From Halospina denitrificans (GTDB lineage Bacteria; Pseudomonadota; Gammaproteobacteria; Pseudomonadales; Oleiphilaceae), in NCBI RefSeq assembly GCF_004364635.1, contig NZ_SOAX01000007.1, forward strand, positions 62,001-126,000: a DNA stretch of 64,000 bases, written 5' to 3'. The notes under the pieces are model-generated. The model had not been told where the DNA came from, did no database searches, and saw nothing but the letters and a program-made list of their open reading frames with translations. Below are positions 51,461-61,826 of this stretch, piece after piece. Within the stretch, counting starts at the first letter, position 1, and each line of letters begins with the position of its first letter. The position numbers and the translations under genes were made by a program.

Positions 51461-52447
51461 ATGCTCAAGGCACGCTATGAAAAACGCGGCCCGGTCCCCC
51501 AGGATGTGATCGAGGCAGTCTCCGTTGATGCCCCGGAACTCGGCGAGGGGGAAGTTCTCGTGGAGGTGCTGGCGGCGCCCATCAACCCTTCGGATGTACT
51601 CACCCTCACCGGCGACTACGGCACCCTGCCCCCGCTTCCCGCCATTGGCGGCAATGAAGGCGTGGGCCGTGTTGCCGAACTCGGCCCCAACGCCTCCGGC
51701 GTGGAAAAGGGCCAGACCGTGCTGCTGCCCGTGGGTGCGGGCACCTGGTCGACCCACGTCACGGCGGCGGCCAAGGACCTGATCCCCCTGCCCGGCGAGG
51801 CCGATCCCAAGCAGCTCAGCATGATGACCATCAATCCGCCGACCGCCATCCTGCTGCTTGAGCAGTTTGTGGACCTCAAGGAAGGTGACTGGGTCATCCA
51901 GAATGCGGCGAATTCCGGCGTTGGCGGTTACCTGATGCAGATTGCCGCCCAGCGAGGCATCCGCACCGTGAACGTGGTTCGCCGTGAATCGGCGGTTGCC
52001 GGCGTTGAGGAACAGGGTGGCGATGTAACCCTGGTGGATGGCCCGGACCTGCATAAGCGTGTGAAGGAAGCCACGGGCGGCGCGGCCATCAAGCTGGGCA
52101 TCGACGCTGTGGGCGGCCAGTCCACGGACCACATCGCCAGCTGCCTGACGGAAGGCGCACCCGTGGTCAACTACGGCATGATGAGCGGCGAGCCCTGCCA
52201 GATGTCACCGGCGAACGTTGTCTTTCGCGATGTGTCCCTCAAGGGCTTCTGGCTGGCGCGCTGGTTCAGCAAGGCGAGCAAGGAAGACCAGATGAAGATC
52301 TACGGCCAGGTGACCCAGCAGATCGCCAGCGGAAAGCTGAAGGCGAAAATTGCGGCGGAATACGACGTCAGCCAGATCAAGGACGCCGTAGCCGCTGCGG
52401 CCTCCGGGGAGCGTGACGGGAAAATTCTCGTGGTACCGCAACACTGA
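51461..52447 (+). CDS. zinc-independent MDR oxidoreductase (enoyl reductase/MECR-like)
   Basis: 328 residues, AAGGAG before the ATG. GroES-like N-terminal domain (INPSDVLTLTGDYGTLPPLPAIGGNEGVGRVAELG) and a Rossmann domain with NAANSGVGGYLMQIAAQRG (about 147-165). The structural zinc cysteines are absent, and the sequence around INPSDVLTLTG resembles the 2-enoyl thioester reductase (MECR/ETR) branch, which reduces trans-2-enoyl-ACP/CoA with NADPH. Arg-174/175 after VNVV fits NADPH use. Followed by a hairpin terminator at 52461. Confidence 0.86.
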   Translation: MLKARYEKRGPVPQDVIEAVSVDAPELGEGEVLVEVLAAPINPSDVLTLTGDYGTLPPLPAIGGNEGVGRVAELGPNASGVEKGQTVLLPVGAGTWSTHVTAAAKDLIPLPGEADPKQLSMMTINPPTAILLLEQFVDLKEGDWVIQNAANSGVGGYLMQIAAQRGIRTVNVVRRESAVAGVEEQGGDVTLVDGPDLHKRVKEATGGAAIKLGIDAVGGQSTDHIASCLTEGAPVVNYGMMSGEPCQMSPANVVFRDVSLKGFWLARWFSKASKEDQMKIYGQVTQQIASGKLKAKIAAEYDVSQIKDAVAAAASGERDGKILVVPQH

Positions 52448-52460
52448 TCACCATGCCTTG

Positions 52461-52484
52461 ATGCCGCCACTCCCGTGGCGGCAT
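52461..52484. terminator. terminator hairpin after the MDR gene
   Basis: ATGCCGCCAC (52461-52470), TCCC loop, GTGGCGGCAT (52475-52484): 10-bp stem with a short T-containing tail. Confidence 0.6.
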
Positions 52485-52571
52485 TGTACGCCCCGGACAC
52501 GCCTCCAGCTTGACCAACACCCCTGCCCGGCACGATCATAAGCACCCCTTTCGCAACATGGACAACAGCGC

Positions 52572-53333
52572 ATGAGTGATTCCGGCGTTAAAACCGACGA
52601 GAAAAAACAGCACTTTGACGACATTTACGTCGCAGAGAATCCCGTTCCCTTCAAGGAACGGATCATGGACGAGCTCAAGTACGTCTCGGACAACTTCAAC
52701 CGCCTGACTTTCGATCGGCTGATCCTGCCCTGGGCGCAACAGAAGACGGCCAGCGGCACTCCCCTGAATTTCGTGGATCTGGCGGGCTGCTTCGGCAACA
52801 CCACCATGGCCACCCTGAATGGCATGGATTATGACGCCATCCGCGAGAACTGGAAGGATGCGGACACGGCCAGCACCGTCGCGGAACCCCGTCGTTTCCC
52901 GGCCCGTGTTACCGGCATTGATATCTCCGCCAATGCCCTGGCCTACGGCAAGTCCGCGGGCATCTATGACAACACCATCCAGGCGGACCTCAACACCCCG
53001 GATGCCGACACCAAGGCACAGCTCGACGACGCACTCAAGGACGCCGATATCCTCATCTCCACGGCAGCCCTGGTGTATCTGGAGCCGGACGCCGTCGAAA
53101 ACGTCATGGATGCCTTTGCCGCCAACAACAGCGAAGGCTACCTGCTGGTCAACTTCCTGAATCCCTTCGCGATGGAAGCGGCGGATGCGACCAAGCGCAC
53201 CCTGCTGGAGCGGTTCGAGTTTGTGGGCAGCATGGCGTCACGCCATCGCCTGATGTCGGAGCTGGAGCGATCCAATTACCCGGGTGAAGAGTGGGTGATG
53301 CTCGAGATCTGGGTGCTCAAGCGTAAGAAATAA
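52572..53333 (+). CDS. class I SAM-dependent methyltransferase-like protein
   Basis: 253 residues. Rossmann-like pattern: motif I FVDLAGCFGNTTMATLNG (about 66-83) with the unusual DLAGCFGN in place of the glycine-rich DxGxGxG, an acidic second strand VTGIDISANALAYGKSAGIYDNTIQADL (about 113-140), and a fourth strand DADILISTAALVYLEPDAVENV. The loose motif I makes SAM binding likely but unproven. Substrate unknown. The ribosome binding site is weak. It is followed by a strong terminator shared with convergent dbpA. Confidence 0.7.
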   Translation: MSDSGVKTDEKKQHFDDIYVAENPVPFKERIMDELKYVSDNFNRLTFDRLILPWAQQKTASGTPLNFVDLAGCFGNTTMATLNGMDYDAIRENWKDADTASTVAEPRRFPARVTGIDISANALAYGKSAGIYDNTIQADLNTPDADTKAQLDDALKDADILISTAALVYLEPDAVENVMDAFAANNSEGYLLVNFLNPFAMEAADATKRTLLERFEFVGSMASRHRLMSELERSNYPGEEWVMLEIWVLKRKK

Positions 53334-53342
53334 GACAGTAGG

Positions 53343-53366
53343 AAAAGGGCCCGCGGGCCCTTTTTT
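53343..53366. terminator. strong bidirectional intrinsic terminator
   Basis: AAAAGGGCCC, GC, GGGCCCTTTT with six T in total on the plus strand (53361-53366); it overlaps the dbpA stop region. The A-run before and T-run after make it work in both directions. Confidence 0.85.
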
Positions 53367-54753
53367 ACGTGATGCGCCTTGCCCTGAAGGAACGTCCCTT
53401 CAGCTTGCCGTTCTGCAGTTTGCCCAGGGCCGGCTTGGCCACGTCCCTGGCCACCGCCACATAGGCGGACTGCTCCATGACGTCAATTTTCCCGACCTGC
53501 CCTCCGGCAATGCCCTGCTCGCCCGTTAATGCACCCAGGATGTCACCGGGGCGCACCTTGTCCTTCCTGCCACCATCGATCTGCAGAGTCACCATGGCTG
53601 GCTTGTAGGCAGGTGCTTCCAGAAGATTTTTCGGAGGCAGAGGCTCGGAGTCAATGCTCATGTCCAGATCCGTTTCCAGGCGGATCGTCTTATGGTGCTC
53701 TTTTGGCGTGAAAAGGGTGCAGGCCGTGCCCGTACTGCCCGCACGACCTGTACGCCCGATGCGGTGGAGATGCACGTCACTGTCCCGGGCAATGTGGTAG
53801 TTGATGACCAGGTCCATGGCATCAATATCCAGGCCCCGGGCCGCTACATCGGTGGCAACCAGCACGGATGCGCTCTTGTTGGCGAAGCGCACCAGCACCT
53901 GATCCCGCTCCTTCTGCTCCAGGTCACCATGCAGTGCCAGGGCCACAAAACCGTTGCGACAGAGTTCGTCCGCCACTTCCTGGGTTTCCTTCTTCGTATT
54001 GCAGAAGATCACCGCCGAATCCGGCCGCTGCTGAAGAAGCAGCAACCGCGCTGCCGTCAGTCGCTGCGCGTCATCCGGCACTTCGAAAAAATGCTGTTGG
54101 ATACTGGCATTATCATCGTGCGCCTCTTCCACCTGGACCTTCACCGGTTGGGTCATGATGCGCTCGGCAATCACCTGGACGGATTCCGGGAAGGTGGCGC
54201 TGAACAACAGCGTCTGGCGCTTTCTGGGCATATAACCAAAAATGGCTTCCAGCGCCGGCTGGAACCCCATATCCAGCATCCGGTCGGCCTCGTCGAGAAC
54301 CAGCTTGCGCATGCTTTCCAGCCTGAGCGTGCCTTTGCGCAGGTGCTCCTCAATACGCCCGGGCGTACCCACTACGATGTGGGCCCCGTGTTCGAGGGAC
54401 CCGATCTGGGGGCCGAGCGGTGTGCCGCCACAGAGGGTGAGGACTTTGATATTGGGAATAGTCCGCGCGAGGCGGCGGATTTCGCGGGCCACCTGGTCCG
54501 CAAGCTCCCTGGTCGGACACAGCACCAGTCCCTGGACCTGGAAACGCTCGATCTCGAGGCCGTCCACCAACCCCAACCCGAAGGCCGCGGTCTTGCCGGA
54601 GCCGGTTTTCCCCTGCCCCAGCACATCCTCGCCGGCAAGGATGGATGGCAGGCTCCGGGCCTGAATGGCCGTCATACGGGTGTACCCCAGCGATGTGAGA
54701 TTATCCAGCAGCGCGGGCTGCAGTGGCAGCTCGGAAAACGGGGGTTGGGTCAA
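53365..54753 (-). CDS. dbpA: ATP-dependent RNA helicase DbpA
   Basis: 462 residues from TTG 54753 with GGAG six bases upstream, giving MTQPPFSELPLQPALLDNLTSLGY as expected for DbpA; a GTG at 54795 adds 14. DEAD-box motifs: Q motif MTAIQARSLP, Walker A GKTGSGKT (48-55), PTRELADQV, GTPGR, DEAD (154-157), SAT, VATDVAARGLD and HRIGRTGRAG. The C-terminal DbpA RNA-binding domain (KDKVRPGDILGALTGEQGIAGGQVGKIDV..SYVAVARDVA) is the part that recognises hairpin 92 of 23S rRNA. Role: late steps of 50S ribosome assembly. Confidence 0.95.
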   Translation of the reverse strand: MTQPPFSELPLQPALLDNLTSLGYTRMTAIQARSLPSILAGEDVLGQGKTGSGKTAAFGLGLVDGLEIERFQVQGLVLCPTRELADQVAREIRRLARTIPNIKVLTLCGGTPLGPQIGSLEHGAHIVVGTPGRIEEHLRKGTLRLESMRKLVLDEADRMLDMGFQPALEAIFGYMPRKRQTLLFSATFPESVQVIAERIMTQPVKVQVEEAHDDNASIQQHFFEVPDDAQRLTAARLLLLQQRPDSAVIFCNTKKETQEVADELCRNGFVALALHGDLEQKERDQVLVRFANKSASVLVATDVAARGLDIDAMDLVINYHIARDSDVHLHRIGRTGRAGSTGTACTLFTPKEHHKTIRLETDLDMSIDSEPLPPKNLLEAPAYKPAMVTLQIDGGRKDKVRPGDILGALTGEQGIAGGQVGKIDVMEQSAYVAVARDVAKPALGKLQNGKLKGRSFRARRIT

Positions 54754-55062
54754 CGGGTGCTCCTGATTGGATGGGCGTGCAAGGAAAGTGCGCACAGGAT
54801 AAAGCAGAACCCCTCATAGGCCCATCAAAATCACGTAACGGCACATGTACGGTCTGGGTTGCCTGCCATGCCGTCCTCCGTTTGGAGTTGAAGGTCAGTA
54901 ACAGGAAGAGAGAAGGGGGAGGCCTTACCGGGAATCGCTATGAATACATCCATGTACGCTGCCCTCCGCCATCCATGGCTCCGGAGCTTCCCGGTAAGGC
55001 CTCCCCCTTCTCTCTTCCTGTTACTGACGCTCAGATTGGCACTTTGGTGCTGTTTCTGCCAG
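54754..55062. repeat. intergenic region with a 41-bp perfect inverted repeat
   Basis: Between tilS and dbpA. The left arm 54894-54934 and right arm 54988-55028 are exact reverse complements over 41 bases, beginning GTCAGTAACAGGAAGAGAGA on the left arm, with a 53-bp spacer. The spacer itself contains CATCCATG twice and a GCTCCGGAGC palindrome. No target-site duplication is visible at the ends. In RNA from the minus strand it would form a very stable hairpin downstream of tilS and upstream of dbpA. No gene is supported here. Confidence 0.85.
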
Positions 55063-56436
55063 CTAGCGGCTGCGTAGCAGCCGCCAGGGTCGGTGCCAGA
55101 CGAGCTGCCACCCCTGATCACCTGAACGTGCTTTGTAGCATGGAGAGAGCCAATAATCCGCTACGGCCACCAGTTCATCGCGATGCCAGATCAATGGCAA
55201 TCGTTGCCGCTCCCAGGGGGGAATGCCCTGTTCCTGTAGCCATTTTTTCAGGGGGCGTTCCGGTTGTTCCGGCCTTGTCTGGATCCGTTCCCCACCCCGG
55301 CGTGGTGCCACGGTCAACTCGCCCGCTCTGGGTACGGCAATCCCCACTCCCCTATACCGGTGTGCCTCGAGTATTGTTCCGAACCAGTCCATGGGCTGGT
55401 CCGGGTGCCATGGGGCGGAGGCGGACGGGTGAATGTCGGGCAGTTCGGGAACAATCCAGAGTCGGTCCCGGAATCGACAGAGGCGGTAGTCTTCGCCGCG
55501 GAGTTCCGGTGCTCCGTCCGGCGGGGCTGTGAGCAGGGCGTCGAGGCCGGTTTGGAGGCGTTTTTCGCCGGGGGGCTGGAGGCCGTTGAGGCGTAGCAGG
55601 TAACGGATCAGTTGTTGGCGTCTGGGGTTGGTCAGTTCACGGATGTGGGCAACGCTGACGCCCTCCCCCGCAGTTACGGCCTCCGCGTCCTGGCGCGCCA
55701 GTTCGTCCAGCAGTTCATCCGCTTCCCGGCAGTGATCCGCACTGCGATTGAACCTCGAGACGGCTTCGGGCCAACGTTCTTTCAGAAGCGGCATCACCTG
55801 GTGGCGGAGGTAGTTGCGGTCGAAGCGGGTGTTGTTGTTGGAATGGTCTTCGCACCAGTCCAGCTGCCATTCCCGTGCCAATGCCTCGATGCGGGCACGG
55901 GTCAGAGGTAGCAGGGGGCGGTGAAGCTGGCCGGCCCCCAGGCTTCGGCTGGCGGGCATGCCAGCCAGGCCGCGTACGCCGCTGCCGCGCAGGAGGCGGA
56001 GCAGGACGGTTTCGGCCTGGTCGTCGCCGTGGTGAGCCATGAACAGGGTATCTTCCGGTTCCAGCGCCTGTTCGAACACGTCGTACCGGGCCTGACGTGC
56101 TCGAGCTTCCAGGTCGGGACGGTTGGGATCCAACGCCAGGCTGTGATTCTGGAAGGACACCCCGAGCTCACGACAGAGGGCCTGACACTGGCTTTCCCAT
56201 TCCTCCGCCTCGGGTTGCAGGCCGTGATTGATATGGATGGCGTTGAGGGCTCGGCCCTCGGCGGTTGCCAGGGCCGTGATGCAGTGAAGCAGGAAGACCG
56301 AGTCAAGGCCCCCGCTCAGGGCCAGATGCCAGCGCCCCTGGCGGGGCAGGGTCCCGAAGGCGGCCTTCAGGTCATCGGGCCATTGCTCCGGGTCCCGCCA
56401 GTCACTTGCTGGCATCGTAGCGGGTGAGTCGCTCAT
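55063..56436 (-). CDS. tilS: tRNA(Ile)-lysidine synthase
   Basis: About 457 residues from ATG 56436; ATG 56415 is an equally reasonable start. N-terminal ATP-pyrophosphatase with PP-loop SGGLDS (about 41-46) and [49 protein letters not shown], and [37 protein letters not shown], then the C-terminal tRNA-binding domains ([48 protein letters not shown]). It modifies C34 of tRNA-Ile(CAU) to lysidine so that it reads AUA. It overlaps the accA 3' end on the same strand. Confidence 0.93.
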   Translation of the reverse strand: MSDSPATMPASDWRDPEQWPDDLKAAFGTLPRQGRWHLALSGGLDSVFLLHCITALATAEGRALNAIHINHGLQPEAEEWESQCQALCRELGVSFQNHSLALDPNRPDLEARARQARYDVFEQALEPEDTLFMAHHGDDQAETVLLRLLRGSGVRGLAGMPASRSLGAGQLHRPLLPLTRARIEALAREWQLDWCEDHSNNNTRFDRNYLRHQVMPLLKERWPEAVSRFNRSADHCREADELLDELARQDAEAVTAGEGVSVAHIRELTNPRRQQLIRYLLRLNGLQPPGEKRLQTGLDALLTAPPDGAPELRGEDYRLCRFRDRLWIVPELPDIHPSASAPWHPDQPMDWFGTILEAHRYRGVGIAVPRAGELTVAPRRGGERIQTRPEQPERPLKKWLQEQGIPPWERQRLPLIWHRDELVAVADYWLSPCYKARSGDQGWQLVWHRPWRLLRSR

Positions 56437-57355
56437 AACGCTGTTGCAACAGATCCTCCAGGGGAATCTCCTGCAGCGCCGCCAGTTCTTCAGCCAGCAC
56501 ATCCTGGAGACTGACGGCCATGGTCTCCTGGTCACGGTGGGCGCCACCGAGCGGTTCCGGAATAACGCGGTCCGCCACGCCCAGGGACTTGAGCCGTTCG
56601 GCGGTGACGCCCATGGCGGCGGCGGCCTCCGCTGCGTACTCGGAGTTCTTCCAGAGGATGGAGGCGCAGCCTTCCGGTGAAATAACCGCGTAGGTGGAAT
56701 ACTGCAGCATGCAGAGTCGATCACAGACGCCAATGGCAAGCGCTCCCCCGGAGCCGCCCTCGCCGATGACGGTGCTGATGATTGGCGTCTTCAACCGCGA
56801 CATCAGGGCCAGGTTGTTGGCGATGGCCTCGCTCTGGCCCCGCTCCTCGGCCCCGATCCCGGGATAGGCCCCCGGGGTGTCGATCAGAGTGATCACCGGG
56901 ATCTGGAAGCGTTCGGCCATGCGCATCATCCGGGCCGCCTTGCGATACCCTTCGGGACGGGGCATACCGAAGTTGCGGTGTACCTTGTCCCGGATTTCAC
57001 GCCCCTTCTGGTGCCCGATGATCATCACCGATTGGCCGTTGAGCCGCGCGATGCCACTCACAATCGCGGGGTCGTCCGCATAGGTCCGGTCGCCGTGCAG
57101 CTCGTCAAAGTCTGTAAAAACTTCGCGCACGTAATCCAGTGTGTAGGGGCGCTGGGGATGCCTCGCCAGTCGGGAGATATCCCAGGCCTGCAGGTTGGCG
57201 AATATGTTCTCCGTCAGGCTGGTGCTCTTGTTCCGGAGCTTGTTGATTTCTTCCGTGATATTAATGTCGGTGTCATTGCCGACCTGACGGAGTTCCTCGA
57301 TCTTATCCTCGAGTTCCGCGATGGGCTGTTCAAAATCCAGGTATTGAGGGTTCAT
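56402..57355 (-). CDS. accA: acetyl-CoA carboxylase carboxyltransferase subunit alpha
   Basis: 317 residues, typical AccA length. Carboxyltransferase alpha blocks: [114 protein letters not shown] and [12 protein letters not shown]. With AccD it transfers CO2 from carboxybiotin to acetyl-CoA, giving malonyl-CoA for fatty-acid synthesis. GGAG is six bases before the ATG. It is followed by tilS with overlap and preceded by dnaE on the same strand. Confidence 0.97.
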   Translation of the reverse strand: MNPQYLDFEQPIAELEDKIEELRQVGNDTDINITEEINKLRNKSTSLTENIFANLQAWDISRLARHPQRPYTLDYVREVFTDFDELHGDRTYADDPAIVSGIARLNGQSVMIIGHQKGREIRDKVHRNFGMPRPEGYRKAARMMRMAERFQIPVITLIDTPGAYPGIGAEERGQSEAIANNLALMSRLKTPIISTVIGEGGSGGALAIGVCDRLCMLQYSTYAVISPEGCASILWKNSEYAAEAAAAMGVTAERLKSLGVADRVIPEPLGGAHRDQETMAVSLQDVLAEELAALQEIPLEDLLQQRYERLTRYDASK

Positions 57356-57386
57356 GTTGCTCCGTCAGTCTTTTTTTCTGATCCGT

Positions 57387-60300
57387 TTACTCATCGTATA
57401 CCAAAGTCACACGATCTTCGCCCAGAAGGTGCCGGAGACTCAACAGCAGTTCGTCATCCGGCTGGACCCGCCAGTTCTCCCCCAGTCGGATGAGGGTGCG
57501 CGCACTCGGGCTCTCATAGTCCAGATTCACGGGGCAGCCCGGGCCCCGATAGGGACGCAGCACGTCCTCCAGTTCATCCAGGAAACCATTGGCACATTGT
57601 GGCTGCTCCACGCAAAGGCGCAATCCACGGCTGTACTCACGCCTGGCCCGATTGATGTCCATGACGCCGTCGGCGGTCATTTTCAGTGACCCGGAGTAGT
57701 CGTCATGGCTGACACGACCTTCCATGATCAGCACGTTGTCCTGCTGCAGGAGATCCTTGTGCTCGATGAAGGCCTCCGAGAACAGCGTCACCTCCATCCG
57801 GGCGCTGCGGTCATCCAGGGTCACGAACGCCATGGGCTGGCCACGGCGGTTTTTCATGGTGCGAACCGCCACCAGCAGGCCCGCAATGCGCTGGGTACCC
57901 TTGCCCGGCTTCAGGTCCGCGATGCTGTTGGGCACAAAGCGCCGGACCTCCTTCTCGTAGGCATCGAAGGGGTGGCCGGTCAGATAGAGGCCCAGTGTAT
58001 CCTTTTCCGCCTGCAGGCGCTGCTTGTCGCTCCATTCGCGCAGGTGGGCCACATCCGCAAAGGGATCCTCGTCGCCGGTGGAGACCAGGTCCTCGCCGAA
58101 CAAATCGGTCATGCCGGCGTTGGCGTTGCGGCTGAGTTGACCGGCCTGCTGGATGGCCTTGTCGATGCTGGCCATCATCCCCGCCCGCCCGGGCCCGAGC
58201 TTGTCCAGGGCGCCAGCGCGGATCAGGGCTTCAATGGCACGCTTGTTCACCCGGCGGATATCCACCCGGGCGCAGAAGTCGAACATATCCTTGAAGGGAC
58301 CGCCTTCCTTACGCGCTTCCACAATGCTCTCGATGGGGCCCTCGCCCAGCCCCTTGATGGCACCGAGCCCGTAGATCACCTGGGCGTCGTCGTTCACGGT
58401 GAAGCTGTATTCGCTGTTGTTCACATCCGGCAGGACCAGATCGAGGCCCATGTTGCGGCATTCCTCGACCAGCGTGACCACCTTGTCGGTGTTCTGCATG
58501 TCCGCGGTGAGCACGGCCGCCATGAATTCGGACGGGTAATGGGTCTTGAGCCAGAGGGTCTGGTAGGAGACCAGCGCATAGGCGGCGGAGTGTGATTTGT
58601 TGAAGCCGTAGCCGGCAAACTTCTCCACCAGATCGAAGATGTTGTCGGCAAGATGCTTGCTGATGCCGTTGTTTTCGCAGCCTTCCAGGAACGCCTTCTT
58701 CTGTTTCTCCATCTCGGAGGCTTTCTTCTTGCCCATGGCCCGGCGCAGGAGGTCGGCCTGACCCAGTGTGAAACCGGCCATGACCTGGGCAATCTGCATC
58801 ACCTGCTCCTGGTAGAGGATGATCCCGTAGGTTGGCTCGAGGACCGGCTTGAGGCCCTCGTACTGGAACTGCGGGTGCGGATAGGCCACCGGTTGGCGGC
58901 CGTGCTTGCGGTCGATGAAGTCATCGACCATCCCCGACTGCAGCGGGCCTGGGCGGAACAGGGCCACCAGGGCGATCATGTCCTCCAGCGATTCGGGTTC
59001 CAGGCGCCGGATCAGGTCTTTCATGCCCCGGGATTCGAGCTGGAATACCGCCGTGGTTTCCGCTTTCTTGAGCAGCTCGAAAGACGGCTTGTCGGTCAGC
59101 GGAATCTCGTCAATATCAATGTCATCCTCGCCCCGCTCCCGCCGACGACGGTTCACCATGGCCAGGGCCCAGTCGATGATGGTGAGGGTCCGCAGGCCGA
59201 GGAAGTCGAACTTGACCAGACCGGCTTCTTCCACATCGTTCTTGTCGAACTGGGTGACGACGCTGCCGCCGTCTTCTTCACAGTACAGCGGGGCGAAGTC
59301 CGTGAGCTTGGTGGGCGCGATCACCACGCCGCCTGCGTGCTTGCCAGCATTTCGGCAGATGCCCTCCAGCTTCTGGGCCATGTCCCAGATTTCCCGGGCA
59401 TCGTCGTCCTGTTCCAGGAAATCGCGAAGGGGTTCTTCCTCTTCGTAGGCCCGTTCCAGGGTCATGCCCGGATCGAAGGGGATCATCTTGGACATGCGGT
59501 CCGCCAGCCCGTAGGACTTGCCCTGGACCCGGGCCACGTCCCGGACCACGGCCTTGGCGGCCATGGTACCGAAGGTGATGATCTGGGAGACGGCATCCTT
59601 GCCGTAGCGCTCGGCCACGTAATGGATGACCCGGTCGCGGCCTTCCATGCAGAAGTCCACGTCGAAGTCGGGCATGGAGACCCGTTCCGGGTTGAGGAAG
59701 CGCTCGAAGAGCAGGTCGTACTGGAGCGGGTCGATGTTGGTGATCAGCAGTGCGTAGGCCACCAGAGAGCCTGCACCGGAGCCCCGCCCCGGCCCCACGG
59801 GCACGCCGTTGTCCTTGGCCCACTGGATGAAGTCCATCACGATCAGAAAGTAACCCGGGAACCCCATCTGGTTGACGATGTTGAGTTCGAAGTCCAGGCG
59901 TTCGAAATATTCCTGTCGCCGCTCCTCGTAATCCGCCTGCTCCGGGTCCAGGATGCGCTTGAGACGCTCTTCCAGCCCTTCCTCGGAAACCTTGCGGAAA
60001 TACTCGTCCATGGTCATCCCGTCCGGGATCGGGTACTGGGGCAGGAAGATCTCGCCGAGACGCACCGGCACCGTGCAGCGCCGCGCGATCTCCACGGTGT
60101 TGTCCACGGCTTCCGGGATGTCCTGGAACAGCTCGATCATCTCCTCCTGGGAACGGAGATACTGCTGCTCGCTGAATCGGCGCTCACGCCGGGGATCGTC
60201 CAGGGTCTTGCTCTCGCCAATGCAGACCCGGGCCTCGTGGGCCTCATAGTCCTCGGCATGCAGGAAGTGGACGTCATTGGTGGCCACCAGCGGCAGGCCA

Positions 60301-60872
60301 AGCTTTTCGGCGAGGGCAACCTGAGCGTGGACGCAGTCCTCGTCATTCGGACGGCCGGTCCGCTGCAGTTCCAGGTAGAAGGCATCCGGGAACAGCGCCG
60401 CCCAGTAACGGGCCCGTTCCTCGGCGAGTGCCTCCTTGCCGGCGAGCAGTGCCTTGCCCACATCCCCCATGCGCGCACCGGAGAGCATGATGAGCCCTTC
60501 ACTCCGCGGTTCGATCCAATCACGCTCCACGATGGGGCGACCGGTCTTGAGCCCATGGGTGTAGCCCAGGGAGATGATCTCGGTCAGGTTCAGGTGGCCG
60601 GTCTGGTTGCGGGCCAGGAAGGTGATCCGGAAGGGATTGGCGGGCTCCTCCTCGTTGTGGAGCCAGATATCCGCCCCGATTATGGGCTTGATCCCCGCGC
60701 CGGTCGTGCCCTCGTAGAACTTAACCAGGGAACACATATTGGACTGTTCGGTGAGCCCGATGGCCGGCATCTGCAGCTCGCCGGCACGCTCGATCAGCGG
60801 CTTGATGCGGATGAGGCCATCAACCAGGGAATACTCGGAATGAATGCGCAGATGTACGAATGATCGGGCCAC
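57387..60872 (-). CDS. dnaE: DNA polymerase III alpha subunit
   Basis: 1161 residues (E. coli 1160) from GTG 60872, which has GGAG seven bases upstream and gives [23 protein letters not shown] domain at the N-terminus, palm domain with the catalytic acidic pair in [19 protein letters not shown], thumb/fingers with [36 protein letters not shown] and [22 protein letters not shown], an (HhH)2 element, and OB-fold and C-terminal tau-binding region. It is the replicative polymerase subunit. The tlpA-like gene ends five bases before its start codon. Confidence 0.97.
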   Translation of the reverse strand: MARSFVHLRIHSEYSLVDGLIRIKPLIERAGELQMPAIGLTEQSNMCSLVKFYEGTTGAGIKPIIGADIWLHNEEEPANPFRITFLARNQTGHLNLTEIISLGYTHGLKTGRPIVERDWIEPRSEGLIMLSGARMGDVGKALLAGKEALAEERARYWAALFPDAFYLELQRTGRPNDEDCVHAQVALAEKLGLPLVATNDVHFLHAEDYEAHEARVCIGESKTLDDPRRERRFSEQQYLRSQEEMIELFQDIPEAVDNTVEIARRCTVPVRLGEIFLPQYPIPDGMTMDEYFRKVSEEGLEERLKRILDPEQADYEERRQEYFERLDFELNIVNQMGFPGYFLIVMDFIQWAKDNGVPVGPGRGSGAGSLVAYALLITNIDPLQYDLLFERFLNPERVSMPDFDVDFCMEGRDRVIHYVAERYGKDAVSQIITFGTMAAKAVVRDVARVQGKSYGLADRMSKMIPFDPGMTLERAYEEEEPLRDFLEQDDDAREIWDMAQKLEGICRNAGKHAGGVVIAPTKLTDFAPLYCEEDGGSVVTQFDKNDVEEAGLVKFDFLGLRTLTIIDWALAMVNRRRRERGEDDIDIDEIPLTDKPSFELLKKAETTAVFQLESRGMKDLIRRLEPESLEDMIALVALFRPGPLQSGMVDDFIDRKHGRQPVAYPHPQFQYEGLKPVLEPTYGIILYQEQVMQIAQVMAGFTLGQADLLRRAMGKKKASEMEKQKKAFLEGCENNGISKHLADNIFDLVEKFAGYGFNKSHSAAYALVSYQTLWLKTHYPSEFMAAVLTADMQNTDKVVTLVEECRNMGLDLVLPDVNNSEYSFTVNDDAQVIYGLGAIKGLGEGPIESIVEARKEGGPFKDMFDFCARVDIRRVNKRAIEALIRAGALDKLGPGRAGMMASIDKAIQQAGQLSRNANAGMTDLFGEDLVSTGDEDPFADVAHLREWSDKQRLQAEKDTLGLYLTGHPFDAYEKEVRRFVPNSIADLKPGKGTQRIAGLLVAVRTMKNRRGQPMAFVTLDDRSARMEVTLFSEAFIEHKDLLQQDNVLIMEGRVSHDDYSGSLKMTADGVMDINRARREYSRGLRLCVEQPQCANGFLDELEDVLRPYRGPGCPVNLDYESPSARTLIRLGENWRVQPDDELLLSLRHLLGEDRVTLVYDE

Positions 60873-60876
60873 AGGC

Positions 60877-61320
60877 TTACTCCACGACCTCCATGAGTTC
60901 CTCGTAGGTCTGCTCGCCGAAGCGTGCTTCAACCAGTTCGCCCTCGGGATTGACGACCATGGTCGCCGGCAGCGATAACGGCTGTTCCCAATCGAACTCC
61001 CGGGCCGGGTTCTGCTGCAGAACGCGGAACTCAATACCCATTTCCGTCATCACGTTGCGCAGAGAATCGCCCTTCTCCCCGTCGAAATTGACACCAAGGA
61101 CGGTGACATTCGAGGCCTTATCAAGACGATTCAGCTCGGGAATTTCCTCGTAGCAGGGCTCACACCACTCCGCCCAGTAGTTGACGAAGACCCAGTCACC
61201 GCGCAGCTCCTCCCAGACCAGGGGTTCATCCTCCGCTGTGGTAAAGGTGGTCTCACCGCTACAGCCGGTAACCAGAAGTGCCAGAACACCAGCCGCAAAC
61301 GCAGCCCCGAGATGATTCAC
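60877..61320 (-). CDS. TlpA-like thioredoxin-fold lipoprotein
   Basis: 147 residues from GTG 61320 with AGGAGG upstream. Signal with lipobox VTGC (Cys20). Thioredoxin-fold reductase-like motif WCEPC (Cys52, Cys55) in [23 protein letters not shown], followed by [17 protein letters not shown] and the cis-proline [16 protein letters not shown]. TlpA/ResA-type proteins reduce disulphides in the periplasm, for example in cytochrome c maturation, but the partner is unknown. It lies five bases upstream of dnaE on the same strand. Confidence 0.88.
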   Translation of the reverse strand: MNHLGAAFAAGVLALLVTGCSGETTFTTAEDEPLVWEELRGDWVFVNYWAEWCEPCYEEIPELNRLDKASNVTVLGVNFDGEKGDSLRNVMTEMGIEFRVLQQNPAREFDWEQPLSLPATMVVNPEGELVEARFGEQTYEELMEVVE

Positions 61321-61430
61321 TGCCAACCTCCTGATAGAGTAGAGGGCACTGTCGGCCCCTTGCAAAACAGCCATTGTAACGGCAAAACCGGCGGGCGTAA
61401 TCCATAACCAGACGCAGGAATTTGTTGTCC

Positions 61431-61826
61431 ATGACCACAGCTGTTCGCCGCTACTCGGATCTTCCGCTGGCCCACTGGCTCGCACTGGCCTGCTTTTTCG
61501 GTCTCATCCTCGTGCTGGCTGTAACCACCTTCTGGCCCTCGCCCGTGGAGGGCGCATCCCCGGTGGTTATTCTGACCGTCAAGATCCTGCCGTTGCTGAT
61601 CTTTGTTCCGGGGCTGCTGCGGGCGCGCAACACCACCTACATCTGGGCCTGCTTCATGCTGATGATCTATTTCATCCCTTTCTCCGCCAGCGCCTACCTC
61701 AACAGCTGGCCGGCGACGACCCTGATCCTGCTGACACTGACCATCGCCTTCTTTACGGCGGCCATGTTCAAACTCAAGCATGATCCGCGCAACCCCGGCA
61801 TGAATCAGACGGCTGAACAACCATGA
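61431..61826 (+). CDS. DUF2069 membrane protein
   Basis: 131 residues from the ATG at 61431; a TTG at 61422 would add three. About four membrane segments (18-40, 50-66, 72-92, 95-115). The order of helices and LPLLIFVPGLLRARNTTYIWACFMLMIYFI fit DUF2069, a small membrane protein family of unknown function found in gammaproteobacteria. Its stop codon overlaps the start of the GspE-type gene (ATGA), so they are coupled. Confidence 0.82.
   Translation: MTTAVRRYSDLPLAHWLALACFFGLILVLAVTTFWPSPVEGASPVVILTVKILPLLIFVPGLLRARNTTYIWACFMLMIYFIPFSASAYLNSWPATTLILLTLTIAFFTAAMFKLKHDPRNPGMNQTAEQP

Noticed and set aside
54831-55121. Open frame across the inverted repeat region (96 codons, minus strand)
   Set aside because: The peptide is a mirror product of the two repeat arms; no ribosome binding site or family. 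Treated as a repeat, not a gene.
58653-60863. 736-codon plus-strand frame opposite dnaE
   Set aside because: Antisense shadow of dnaE; repeated His/Val/Leu/Gly composition, no motif and no ribosome binding site.
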